Of a DNA stretch of 35,074 nucleotides, positions 29,426 through 35,074 are shown piece after piece. Below the pieces are notes generated by a model. It did no database searches. It was not told the origin of the DNA and saw only the letters and a list, made by a program, of their open reading frames with translations. Positions within the stretch are counted from its first letter, which is position 1. Each line of letters opens with the position of its first letter. The DNA comes from Thermotogae bacterium (GTDB lineage: Bacteria > Thermotogota > Thermotogae > Mesoaciditogales > Mesoaciditogaceae), in contig JALSLY010000075.1 in the NCBI GenBank assembly GCA_026988035.1, positions 1 through 35,074 of the forward strand. The letters are read 5' to 3'. Made by a program: the position numbers and the translations under genes.

Positions 29426-31096
29426 TTATACGGCGCTCACAATCTTTGAAATTTCATTTTTTGCTCTATTTAAAAGTGATAAAGCGTCTTTTTTCCTTTC
29501 AAAATCCATGACCATTATATAAAATTTTATTTTTGGCTCCGTTCCAGAAGGTCTTGCATATATCATTAAGTTACCTCCAAATTCCATTTTCAAGACATTT
29601 GAGGGTGGAATATCTCTCACACCTTGGATGTAATCAGTAACTTTATTTAGCTTATAACCAGCAAACTCAGAGGGAGGGTTCTTACGTAAGGAGTCCATTA
29701 TGAAATCTATTTTGTCCATTCCTTTTTCTCCCTCGAAAACGGGTGCAAATTGGGATTCAAAGTAATAACCGTACTTTTTATATGCTTCGTTCAAAACATC
29801 GACAAGTGTCATTCCACGCTTCTTATACTCAGAAGCCATTTCACAAGTGAGCATTATTGCGGTGGCAGAATCCTTATCATATACAAAATCCCCAATGTTG
29901 TATCCATAACTTTCTTCGTAAGAAAAAAGTACATGTTTCCCCGATTTCCTAAGTTCGTCTGCTTTGTTACATATCCACTTGAATCCTGTGAGCACCTCTA
30001 CAACTTCAACACCAAAAGAGTTTGCGATTTTTGCAAATAACTTGGATGATACTATCGATTCGATAACAATGGGATTGGATGGCATCCCATCTTTTGAGTA
30101 TTTATCGAGAATAAAGTTTAAAAGTAATGCGCCCATTTGATTGCCATCTATTCTGACAAATTCACCATTATGTTTTACCATAACGCCCATGCGGTCCGCA
30201 TCTGGATCGGAAGCAAGAATAATATCTGAATTCAATCTTTTTGCGTCTTCTATTGATAATTTAAAAGCTTTAGGATCTTCTGGATTTGGGTATTCAACTG
30301 TTGGGAAATTGCCATCTGGAATTCCTTGTGATTCTTGAATGTACGGGCGAAATCCATCTTTTTCAAGAAGTAGCGGCACAATCTTTATACCCGTCCCATG
30401 AAGTGGAGTATAAACGATCTTCAGAGAAGGATCCGCCTCGTGAAACGAGAGTGACAGAGCTTTTTTGAAATACACATCGTCTATCTCTTTTCCTATCATT
30501 TGAATCAATCCTTGTTTTTTAGCTTCTTCTATTGGTGTACGTTTGATCTCTCCAAATGACTCAATAGCTTTATATTCTTGGATGATCCCTTCATCGTGTG
30601 GGGGTATAACTTGAGCACCATTTGACCAATAAGCTTTGTAACCATTGTATTTGGGTAAGTTATGACTTGCCGTGATCATAACACCACCAGTTGCCTTTAA
30701 CAACCTTACAGCAAAAGACAATATAGGGGTTGGTCTGAAATCTTCAAACAAATACGCTTTTATACCATTGGCAGCAAATATTTCTGCAGTTTCGACAGCA
30801 AATTCAGGAGACATGTGACGTGTATCATAGGATACCACTACACTCTTAGAACCACCCACGCTCTTGTTTATATAATTTGCAAAAGCTTGGGAGGCTCTTC
30901 CGACGGTGTAAAGATTCATTCTATTATCCCCAAGACCTATTATACCGCGCATTCCACCTGTACCAAATTCAAGTTCTTTGTAAAACGCATCTTGAAGTTC
31001 ATTATCATCTGTGTTGCGCAGCTTTTCTTTATCCTCCTTGGAAATGCTTGGATCTGAGAGCCATTTTTTGTACCTCATAAGAGCTTCTTTTTCCAC
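29426..31096 (-). CDS. pgcA: phosphoglucomutase/phosphomannomutase (PgcA type)
   Basis: This alpha-D-phosphohexomutase of about 556 residues interconverts hexose 1- and 6-phosphates, supplying sugar nucleotides for glycans. Motifs are the active-site serine loop TASHN, the metal loop DPDADRMG, the sugar loop EESYGY and the phosphate loop RPSGTEPKIKFY. In most relatives TASHNP is followed by an acidic or polar residue, whereas here it reads TASHNLPKYNGYK, so a residue is substituted or shifted just after the catalytic loop. I prefer GTG at 31096, 12 bases after GAGGAG. GTG at 31108 is in frame but touches the SD. It heads a five-gene minus-strand run down to rnhB. Confidence 0.92.
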   Translation of the reverse strand: MEKEALMRYKKWLSDPSISKEDKEKLRNTDDNELQDAFYKELEFGTGGMRGIIGLGDNRMNLYTVGRASQAFANYINKSVGGSKSVVVSYDTRHMSPEFAVETAEIFAANGIKAYLFEDFRPTPILSFAVRLLKATGGVMITASHNLPKYNGYKAYWSNGAQVIPPHDEGIIQEYKAIESFGEIKRTPIEEAKKQGLIQMIGKEIDDVYFKKALSLSFHEADPSLKIVYTPLHGTGIKIVPLLLEKDGFRPYIQESQGIPDGNFPTVEYPNPEDPKAFKLSIEDAKRLNSDIILASDPDADRMGVMVKHNGEFVRIDGNQMGALLLNFILDKYSKDGMPSNPIVIESIVSSKLFAKIANSFGVEVVEVLTGFKWICNKADELRKSGKHVLFSYEESYGYNIGDFVYDKDSATAIMLTCEMASEYKKRGMTLVDVLNEAYKKYGYYFESQFAPVFEGEKGMDKIDFIMDSLRKNPPSEFAGYKLNKVTDYIQGVRDIPPSNVLKMEFGGNLMIYARPSGTEPKIKFYIMVMDFERKKDALSLLNRAKNEISKIVSAV

Positions 31097-31126
31097 GACA
31101 TTAAACACTCCTCTCTATTCTTGTCC

Positions 31127-31156
31127 TTGACATCTTTGTTGTATATATTGTACAAT
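31127..31156 (+). promoter_or_regulatory. promoter of tRNA-Val
   Basis: TTGACA (31127-31132), an 18-bp spacer and TACAAT (31151-31156) stand 14 bases before the tRNA. The -10 lies in the perfect palindrome ATTGTACAAT (31147-31156), so the minus strand also carries TACAAT and could drive the divergent phosphoglucomutase gene, though without a good -35. Confidence 0.8.
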
Positions 31157-31169
31157 AAATTTCGCGAGC

Positions 31170-31244
31170 GGGTGTGTAGCTCAGTGGGAGAGCGCTTCCT
31201 TCACACGGAAGAGGGCGTAGGTTCAATCCCTATCACACCCACCA
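31170..31244 (+). tRNA. tRNA-Val (anticodon CAC)
   Basis: A complete cloverleaf folds by eye. The acceptor stem GGGTGTG pairs with CACACCC. The D arm is GCTCAGTGGGAGAGC, and the anticodon arm CTTCC-TTCACAC-GGAAG gives anticodon CAC. The T arm contains GGTTCAATCC, and CCA is encoded at 31242-31244. It stands alone between a consensus-like promoter and a terminator. Confidence 0.97.
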
Positions 31245-31269
31245 AAAGACCGCCTAAGGCGGTCTTTTT
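31244..31269. terminator. bidirectional rho-independent terminator
   Basis: AAAAGACCGCC, loop TAA and GGCGGTCTTTT form an 11-bp stem, giving a T run on the plus strand right after tRNA-Val. On the minus strand the same stem follows the acyltransferase stop codon (31270-31268) at once and ends in TTTT, so it serves both converging transcripts. Confidence 0.92.
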
Positions 31270-32341
31270 AAAAGATTGTCGCATAGATTTTTTTATTCCA
31301 TTTCCAAACACTCTTGACTGTAAAAAGTAAAAGAGTCACAGAAATTGAAAATCCTATAAAATTTATCCATAAAGCACTTCTTTCGGCAAGAAACGGAAAG
31401 ATGGAAATCGCAATTACAAGTGTTCCCGCGTCAAAAAAATCGTTGGCAAGATATATACCAAGTGTGTGTCTTCCATACATTCCCAGAAGTTTCGACAAAA
31501 ACCAAGACTTTTGTGATATAAGATATGCGATCCTTAGGCTCACCGGAAGAGCTAAAGTGTAATATATGAATCCGATAGGGCCGAGTAGTGGGACGCCTGG
31601 TTGGTATTTTCCTGGCATCATGTAAAGTTCCATTGCTGCTGCAATGTAAGCCAGAAGTGCTGTGATCTTCAGGTATTTGGGAATTGGTTTTCTCCAATAC
31701 ATTCCTTTAGTTTTGATAGATTTGGACGTATACATCCCCCATATATAGAAAAACATCCATATTAGTGGATTTCTCAGAGCAACAAGAAGTGGAACCAATT
31801 CCCTTCCGAAATACAAAGGTATGTAGTAAATAGATGAACATGCGATCATTGCTATAAAAAGTGGTGGCAAGATTTTTTTCAGCTGATCGGCATTCATATC
31901 TGAGAAAAGCGGTGTGATTGCGTAAAAGATAAAGAGAACGAATAAAAAGTAATAGGAAGTGGCTGCATTTCCCAAAATGTACTTTTCAACGACATCAATT
32001 GGTCCTAATTTTATTCCGAAATCTGTCCCAACTATCCATTCTGCCAAAATGTAGACAGTTGACCATATGAAATACGGGGGGAGAAGCAGGCGAAATCTTG
32101 AGGAAAGAAAATGCTTTTTGTTTCTTTGAGCACTTCTCATTGAATAGTATCCGGTTATGAAATAAAAAATTGGTATGACAATAGCGAAGATCTTCCCAAG
32201 TGAGAATCCGACGGCGACTGCTATTTGACAGTCAAAAGTTTCGATGCGGTAAAAAAGTGTATGAGAGAGCACAACCACAATTATGGCGAATCCTCTTAAA
32301 ATATCAAATTCTCCAAAAGCGTGTCGACTATTACTGCTCAT
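31268..32341 (-). CDS. acyltransferase 3 family membrane protein
   Basis: This 357-residue protein has about ten hydrophobic segments and the N-terminal signature EFDILRGFAIIVVVLSHTLF, with the histidine thought to be catalytic in the acyltransferase 3 family (OafA and relatives). Such enzymes O-acylate, often O-acetylate, surface glycans or lipids. I start at ATG 32341, 7 bases after GGAG and overlapping the upstream stop by 11 nt. An upstream in-frame extension of 33 residues is coding sequence of the neighbour in another frame. It is the last gene of the four-gene membrane operon. Confidence 0.88.
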   Translation of the reverse strand: MSSNSRHAFGEFDILRGFAIIVVVLSHTLFYRIETFDCQIAVAVGFSLGKIFAIVIPIFYFITGYYSMRSAQRNKKHFLSSRFRLLLPPYFIWSTVYILAEWIVGTDFGIKLGPIDVVEKYILGNAATSYYFLFVLFIFYAITPLFSDMNADQLKKILPPLFIAMIACSSIYYIPLYFGRELVPLLVALRNPLIWMFFYIWGMYTSKSIKTKGMYWRKPIPKYLKITALLAYIAAAMELYMMPGKYQPGVPLLGPIGFIYYTLALPVSLRIAYLISQKSWFLSKLLGMYGRHTLGIYLANDFFDAGTLVIAISIFPFLAERSALWINFIGFSISVTLLLFTVKSVWKWNKKIYATIF

Positions 32342-33602
32342 ACGAAATCTCCGAAAATAATTTCTTAATGCCCAACATGGTTGCTGGAAGCATGAAAATG
32401 TATGCAGGCATAAGTATTCTAACTTCTTCCACCATACCACCTACGAGATCTATAAAAAGAAAAATCACGAGCGCAATCATAGTTCTTTTGTAAAACGTGT
32501 GCTTAAAAAGTTCACTTAGAAATAAAAGTTCAATGTTGAAAAGCAATAAAACGTACACGTACGCCCAAGGATTTGTGAAATTGTAGAGAAGATTGGACGG
32601 TGGATAATTGTTCGGCGTATTTGGAAATAGGACAAACATGAGTAAACCCATGACAGCAAATGGAATTACGCACATTGCCACTCCGTTCCAGAGTTTAGAT
32701 AGCTTGCGCTCTTTCTTTTTCCTGAAGAGCTGATTTGAGAGGTAGACCAACGCGATAAACAGCATTTGATCTGCTCTTGCAAAAGAACCAACAGCCACTA
32801 AAAACAATATCCATCCTGGTTTGATGTCTCTCACTACCATATAAAATCCGATTGTTACGAGCATGAGCGCTAAAGCGCTTTCGGGAGCAGTGACGTTGAA
32901 AGTTAATGGCAAAGTAGCCGAGAATGCCAAAAGTCCGATGAATGCATATTTATCATCCGTAAACTTTTTTAAGATGAGAAACAAAAAGAGCATGGTGAGA
33001 ATAGTATAAATGAATTCGCTCGTTATGGCCCCATTAACTACCGAATATTCGTACGTTCCAGAATGATCAACATTTGAAAATCCGGGAAGTAATGTGTCCA
33101 AAACTCTGAAAGAGGTCGATCCGATTGTGCGTATGCTTTCATACCAATTCACCGTTGGTGCGATAAGTAAGAAAAAGAATCTGTATTTGGGAGATACTCC
33201 TAATTTGACCAGAGCGTTCCTTAAATAATCAACCACATTCCTGTTAAATACACGTTTTGATGGGAGAACACTTGCTATTTTGCTTTTGGCAGGGTTTAAA
33301 AGCGTTGTGAGGGCCGTATTGGTTTTGAGTCCGTTCTCCACAATTTCTCCCATATCATCTCTCCATGGAATGGCAATATGCCGAAAAACAAACTCTACCA
33401 GCAATGGCTGAAGTATTCTGTACTGAAATGGTGCGAAACTTTTGCCAATAAGCGTTATCTGATTCATTTTCACGTAGGCGTATTTAGTGAATTCACCCAC
33501 TCTGCTGTAAAAAGTCCAGTTGTTCAAACTGGTAAGTATATAAGAGAAGGAGATTATGAACACAATTACAAAAAGCAAAAATCTCCTTTTATTTTGCATC
33601 AT
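32331..33602 (-). CDS. polytopic membrane protein, possible GT-C type glycosyltransferase
   Basis: This 423-residue protein has roughly ten membrane segments. After the first helix comes a loop of about 40 residues ending in APFQYRILQPLLVEF. Related PFxYRxLxP segments occur, from memory, in uncharacterised polytopic proteins of surface-glycan clusters. Other fixed-looking stretches are SFARADQML and GGMVEEVRILMPAYIFML near the C-terminus. The topology suits GT-C enzymes, which use polyprenyl-phosphate sugars outside the membrane, but a clear GT-C acidic motif is not visible. The ATG lies 21 bases after the small transporter gene; two adjacent ATGs (33602, 33599) are possible. Function is inferred mainly from context. 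Confidence 0.6.
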   Translation of the reverse strand: MMQNKRRFLLFVIVFIISFSYILTSLNNWTFYSRVGEFTKYAYVKMNQITLIGKSFAPFQYRILQPLLVEFVFRHIAIPWRDDMGEIVENGLKTNTALTTLLNPAKSKIASVLPSKRVFNRNVVDYLRNALVKLGVSPKYRFFFLLIAPTVNWYESIRTIGSTSFRVLDTLLPGFSNVDHSGTYEYSVVNGAITSEFIYTILTMLFLFLILKKFTDDKYAFIGLLAFSATLPLTFNVTAPESALALMLVTIGFYMVVRDIKPGWILFLVAVGSFARADQMLFIALVYLSNQLFRKKKERKLSKLWNGVAMCVIPFAVMGLLMFVLFPNTPNNYPPSNLLYNFTNPWAYVYVLLLFNIELLFLSELFKHTFYKRTMIALVIFLFIDLVGGMVEEVRILMPAYIFMLPATMLGIKKLFSEISYEQ

Positions 33603-33623
33603 AATACTCGCCTCCGCAGAATT

Positions 33624-33977
33624 TCAAGTTCTTGATATGATCCATATTCCCGCGATCATCAGCAATATTCCTATCACTCTAAGCAAAGATATATGTTCAG
33701 AAAAAAGAAAGAATGATGCAGTAATGATTATGAGAAACCCTCCTGTGGTCATTATCGGGTAAGCAAGACTGAGGTCCATTTTTGTGAGAACAAGTGCATA
33801 TCCGCCAAATGCTATTCCAAAACATGCAATGCCAAGCCATACCTTCCAACTTGTGATTGCGTAAAGTGCGAGTGAAAGCATTCCCACATTTGAAGGAGCA
33901 TCTTTCATCGCATATTTTGCCAACAGATTTCCGGTGGCATTCAAAGCGAGAGAAACGATAAGCAGAATCCAGTACAC
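33624..33977 (-). CDS. SMR/EamA-like small membrane transporter, candidate lipid-sugar flippase
   Basis: This 117-residue protein has four membrane helices in the SMR/half-EamA arrangement, with LAYPIMTTGGFLIIITASFFLFSE typical of the third helix and loop (about 70-93). The first helix reads LALNATGNLLAKYAMK. The glutamate essential in EmrE-type drug exporters is missing, as in ArnE/ArnF-like flippases for lipid-linked aminosugars. Located between a polyprenyl-phosphate pentosyltransferase and a GT-C-like protein, it is a candidate flippase for the lipid-linked sugar. It starts 13 bases after the ubiA-type gene. Confidence 0.75.
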   Translation of the reverse strand: MYWILLIVSLALNATGNLLAKYAMKDAPSNVGMLSLALYAITSWKVWLGIACFGIAFGGYALVLTKMDLSLAYPIMTTGGFLIIITASFFLFSEHISLLRVIGILLMIAGIWIISRT

Positions 33978-33990
33978 GTGAAAGTCTCCT

Positions 33991-34875
33991 TTACTTAATG
34001 TAAATGAAAATCAAAACAGCGACGAACCACGCCAATACCGATGATACTATTCCCCAATCTTTCGAGACAATTTCCACTGGATCGCCACCTTCATTTTTCA
34101 CGTAAACGATGTACATGTATCGAAATAAACCGTAGATCACCAGAGGCACCGTGTAAACAAGATTACGAGTTCCAAACTTTGCGACGACAGATGGATCTAT
34201 CGTGTAAAGAGAATAGAAGACAATGGTTGTTGCTACTGTTGTGGTGATCATTTCATCTGTGAATTTTTCGCTGTACATTGACAAGACACTTCTGTGATTG
34301 GACGCATTTTCTCCAAGAGAGACAATTTCATAGCGCCTTTTTGCAAACCCAATGAATAAAGATATGGAAAAAGTTGTGAGCAACATCCAATTTGAAAGAT
34401 ACACTTTTGTTGCCACACTCCCTGCCATGATCCGTAGAATAAATCCAACGGCGATTATCATAACATCTATTATTACCATGTTTTTCAAATAAGTACTATA
34501 CAGGAGGTTCATTGTTACATATGATCCAACCACTACTACAACATTTAAACTTGTTAAACTGGAGAGCATGATTGCGATAGATAATAAAACGCCGAAAAGG
34601 ATCCATGCAGATCCCACCTTTACCCTACCTGAAGCTATCGGGCGCTTTCTCTTAACAGGATGATTCACATCCAATGCTCTATCATGAATGTCATTGAACA
34701 CATACACGGCACTTGATCCTGCACAAAAAGCCGTGAATGCAAGGGTATTTGAAAGCAATTCAGGTACTTTCAAAAGTTTTAAAGAGAAGATAATTGGAGC
34801 AAAAACGAACACGTTTTTCATCCAATGTGAAGGTCTTATGAGTTCTACATAGTCTCTCCACTTTGTTTGATTCAA
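33991..34875 (-). CDS. UbiA-family polyprenyl-phosphate phosphoribosyltransferase (DPPR synthase-like)
   Basis: This 294-residue integral membrane prenyltransferase carries RPSHWMKNVFVFAPI (14-28), the first metal motif NDIHDRALD (61-69) followed by HPVKRKRPIASG (72-83), and a second block LKNMVIIDVMIIAVGFILR. These match 5-phospho-alpha-D-ribosyl-1-diphosphate:decaprenyl-phosphate phosphoribosyltransferase (Mycobacterium Rv3806c) better than quinone or haem prenyltransferases. It would make polyprenyl-phospho-5-phosphoribose on the cytosolic face. The start is TTG at 34875, 7 bases after AAAGGG. The longer in-frame ATG at 34941 lies upstream of the promoter -10. It heads a four-gene operon. 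Confidence 0.85.
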   Translation of the reverse strand: MNQTKWRDYVELIRPSHWMKNVFVFAPIIFSLKLLKVPELLSNTLAFTAFCAGSSAVYVFNDIHDRALDVNHPVKRKRPIASGRVKVGSAWILFGVLLSIAIMLSSLTSLNVVVVVGSYVTMNLLYSTYLKNMVIIDVMIIAVGFILRIMAGSVATKVYLSNWMLLTTFSISLFIGFAKRRYEIVSLGENASNHRSVLSMYSEKFTDEMITTTVATTIVFYSLYTIDPSVVAKFGTRNLVYTVPLVIYGLFRYMYIVYVKNEGGDPVEIVSKDWGIVSSVLAWFVAVLIFIYIK

Positions 34876-34914
34876 TTTCTTACCCTTTCCATTTACTTTA
34901 CCCAATTTTTTCAA

Positions 34915-34941
34915 ATTATAGCATATATCCCACTTTTGCAA
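34915..34941 (-). promoter_or_regulatory. promoter of the membrane-glycan operon
   Basis: On the minus strand TGCTATAAT (34923-34915) is a perfect extended -10. TTGCAA at 34941-34936 is a plausible -35 at a short 15-bp spacing. It gives a leader of about 30 nt before the TTG start. Confidence 0.6.
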
Positions 34942-34955
34942 TGTAAGAGTGTGTA

Positions 34956-34961
34956 TATAAT
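34956..34961 (+). promoter_or_regulatory. possible -10 for the right-edge gene
   Basis: TATAAT stands about 80 bases before the ATG at 35037. TTGCAA 14 bp upstream is too close for a standard -35, and no other good hexamer is seen. The AT-rich stretch is followed by a purine-rich leader (34975-35002). Confidence 0.3.
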
Positions 34962-35002
34962 AAAGGGGTGTGGTTAAAAAAGGAGAAGGGAGGCAGAAGG
35001 AA

Positions 35003-35023
35003 GGCTTCCCCTAAGGGGAAGCC
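35003..35023. repeat. strong palindromic hairpin in the leader of the right-edge gene
   Basis: GGCTTCCCC, loop TAA and GGGGAAGCC form a perfect 9-bp stem. No T run follows on either strand, so it is not a normal terminator. It lies 13 bases before the ATG at 35037, just after the purine-rich GGGAGGCAGAAGGAA, and may be a dispersed palindromic repeat or a translation-control structure. Confidence 0.6.
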
Positions 35024-35036
35024 AGCACAAGAAACC

Positions 35037-35074
35037 ATGTTCGAGTCAATTATACCAGATGAGTTCAAGGATGT
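35037..35074 (+). CDS. 5' end of a gene running off the right edge (possibly YqeG-like)
   Basis: Twelve codons are visible, MFESIIPDEFKD, with an open frame to the window edge. The pattern of a short N-terminus with PDE-(Y/F) recalls YqeG-type HAD phosphatases, but 12 residues cannot prove this. There is no SD at normal distance. The nearest purine-rich stretch lies beyond the hairpin at 35003-35023. Confidence 0.3.
   Translation, partial: MFESIIPDEFKD

Noticed and set aside
31170-31270. tRNA-Val as integration site of a mobile element
   Set aside because: No integrase and no repeated tRNA 3' end is found downstream; a terminator and an ordinary operon follow.
32342-32440. Longer acyltransferase N-terminus
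   Set aside because: The extra 33 residues are encoded by the 3' part of the upstream gene in another frame, and the ATG at 32341 has a good SD.

Overview
The window reads as a chromosomal segment of a member of the phylum Thermotogota (Thermotogae), outside or at the edge of Thermotoga proper. This is inferred from gene content. It has a bacterial F-type ATP synthase whose c subunit carries a sodium-type two-carboxylate motif, a dipeptide epimerase and a dihydrofolate reductase that both resemble the Thermotoga maritima proteins from memory, an orphan multisugar-transport ATPase, a NuoE/NuoF diaphorase pair, and a small beta-rich exported protein ending in an aromatic residue, as expected for a toga/outer-membrane protein. 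A mesophilic or moderately thermophilic lineage such as Mesoaciditogales or Kosmotogales is possible, but no sequence search was run. Base composition is AT-rich by eye except in a palindromic repeat cluster near 1.9-2.1 kb.

Layout. (1) 1-2.2 kb: the 5' end of an unknown minus-strand gene, a divergent promoter region, a cation/proton antiporter, and a 560-bp gene-free stretch of tandem hairpin repeats. (2) 2.2-6.0 kb, minus strand: a lone Phd/YefM-type antitoxin with a near-consensus promoter and palindromic operator, an MsmK/UgpC-type ABC ATPase, tRNA-Ser(UGA), and nuoE-nuoF ending in a clear rho-independent terminator. (3) 6.0-25.15 kb, plus strand: 24 genes with no gap longer than about 17 nt: recJ (long form), ruvX (with an extra C-terminal domain), atpZ, atpI, atpBEFHAGDC, a PPi-type phosphofructokinase, an AMMECR1 protein, an unknown protein, minD, minE, yjbQ, an exported beta-rich protein, obgE, nadD, dipeptide epimerase, DHFR and a MarR regulator. 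(4) 25.1-31.1 kb, minus strand: a five-gene run (phosphoglucomutase, metallophosphoesterase, DUF212 PAP2-like protein, uvrB, rnhB) whose last gene overlaps marR tail to tail. (5) 31.1-31.27 kb: promoter, tRNA-Val(CAC) and a bidirectional terminator. (6) 31.27-34.9 kb, minus strand: a four-gene membrane module (UbiA-type polyprenyl-phosphate phosphoribosyltransferase, SMR/EamA-like small transporter, polytopic GT-C-like protein, acyltransferase 3). (7) The right edge: a strong hairpin and the first codons of a plus-strand gene.

How the genes may work together. The antiporter and the ATP synthase both point to coupled Na+/H+ energetics, and the adjacent PPi-type phosphofructokinase links energy conservation to glycolysis. 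recJ, ruvX, uvrB and rnhB supply DNA repair and processing. minDE and obgE supply division and ribosome functions. The last membrane operon is the best candidate for an undescribed pathway: synthesis of a lipid-linked pentose, flipping, transfer outside the membrane and acylation. Other observations are a catalytically dead SF2-helicase-like tail on RecJ, a Rossmann-like tail on RuvX, a toxin-less antitoxin upstream of a sugar-transport ATPase, and tandem hairpins with compensatory base changes. Many genes appear to start with TTG or GTG placed by a good Shine-Dalgarno (SD) sequence. I chose those starts where spacing favours them, so coordinates are sometimes shorter than the longest open frame.
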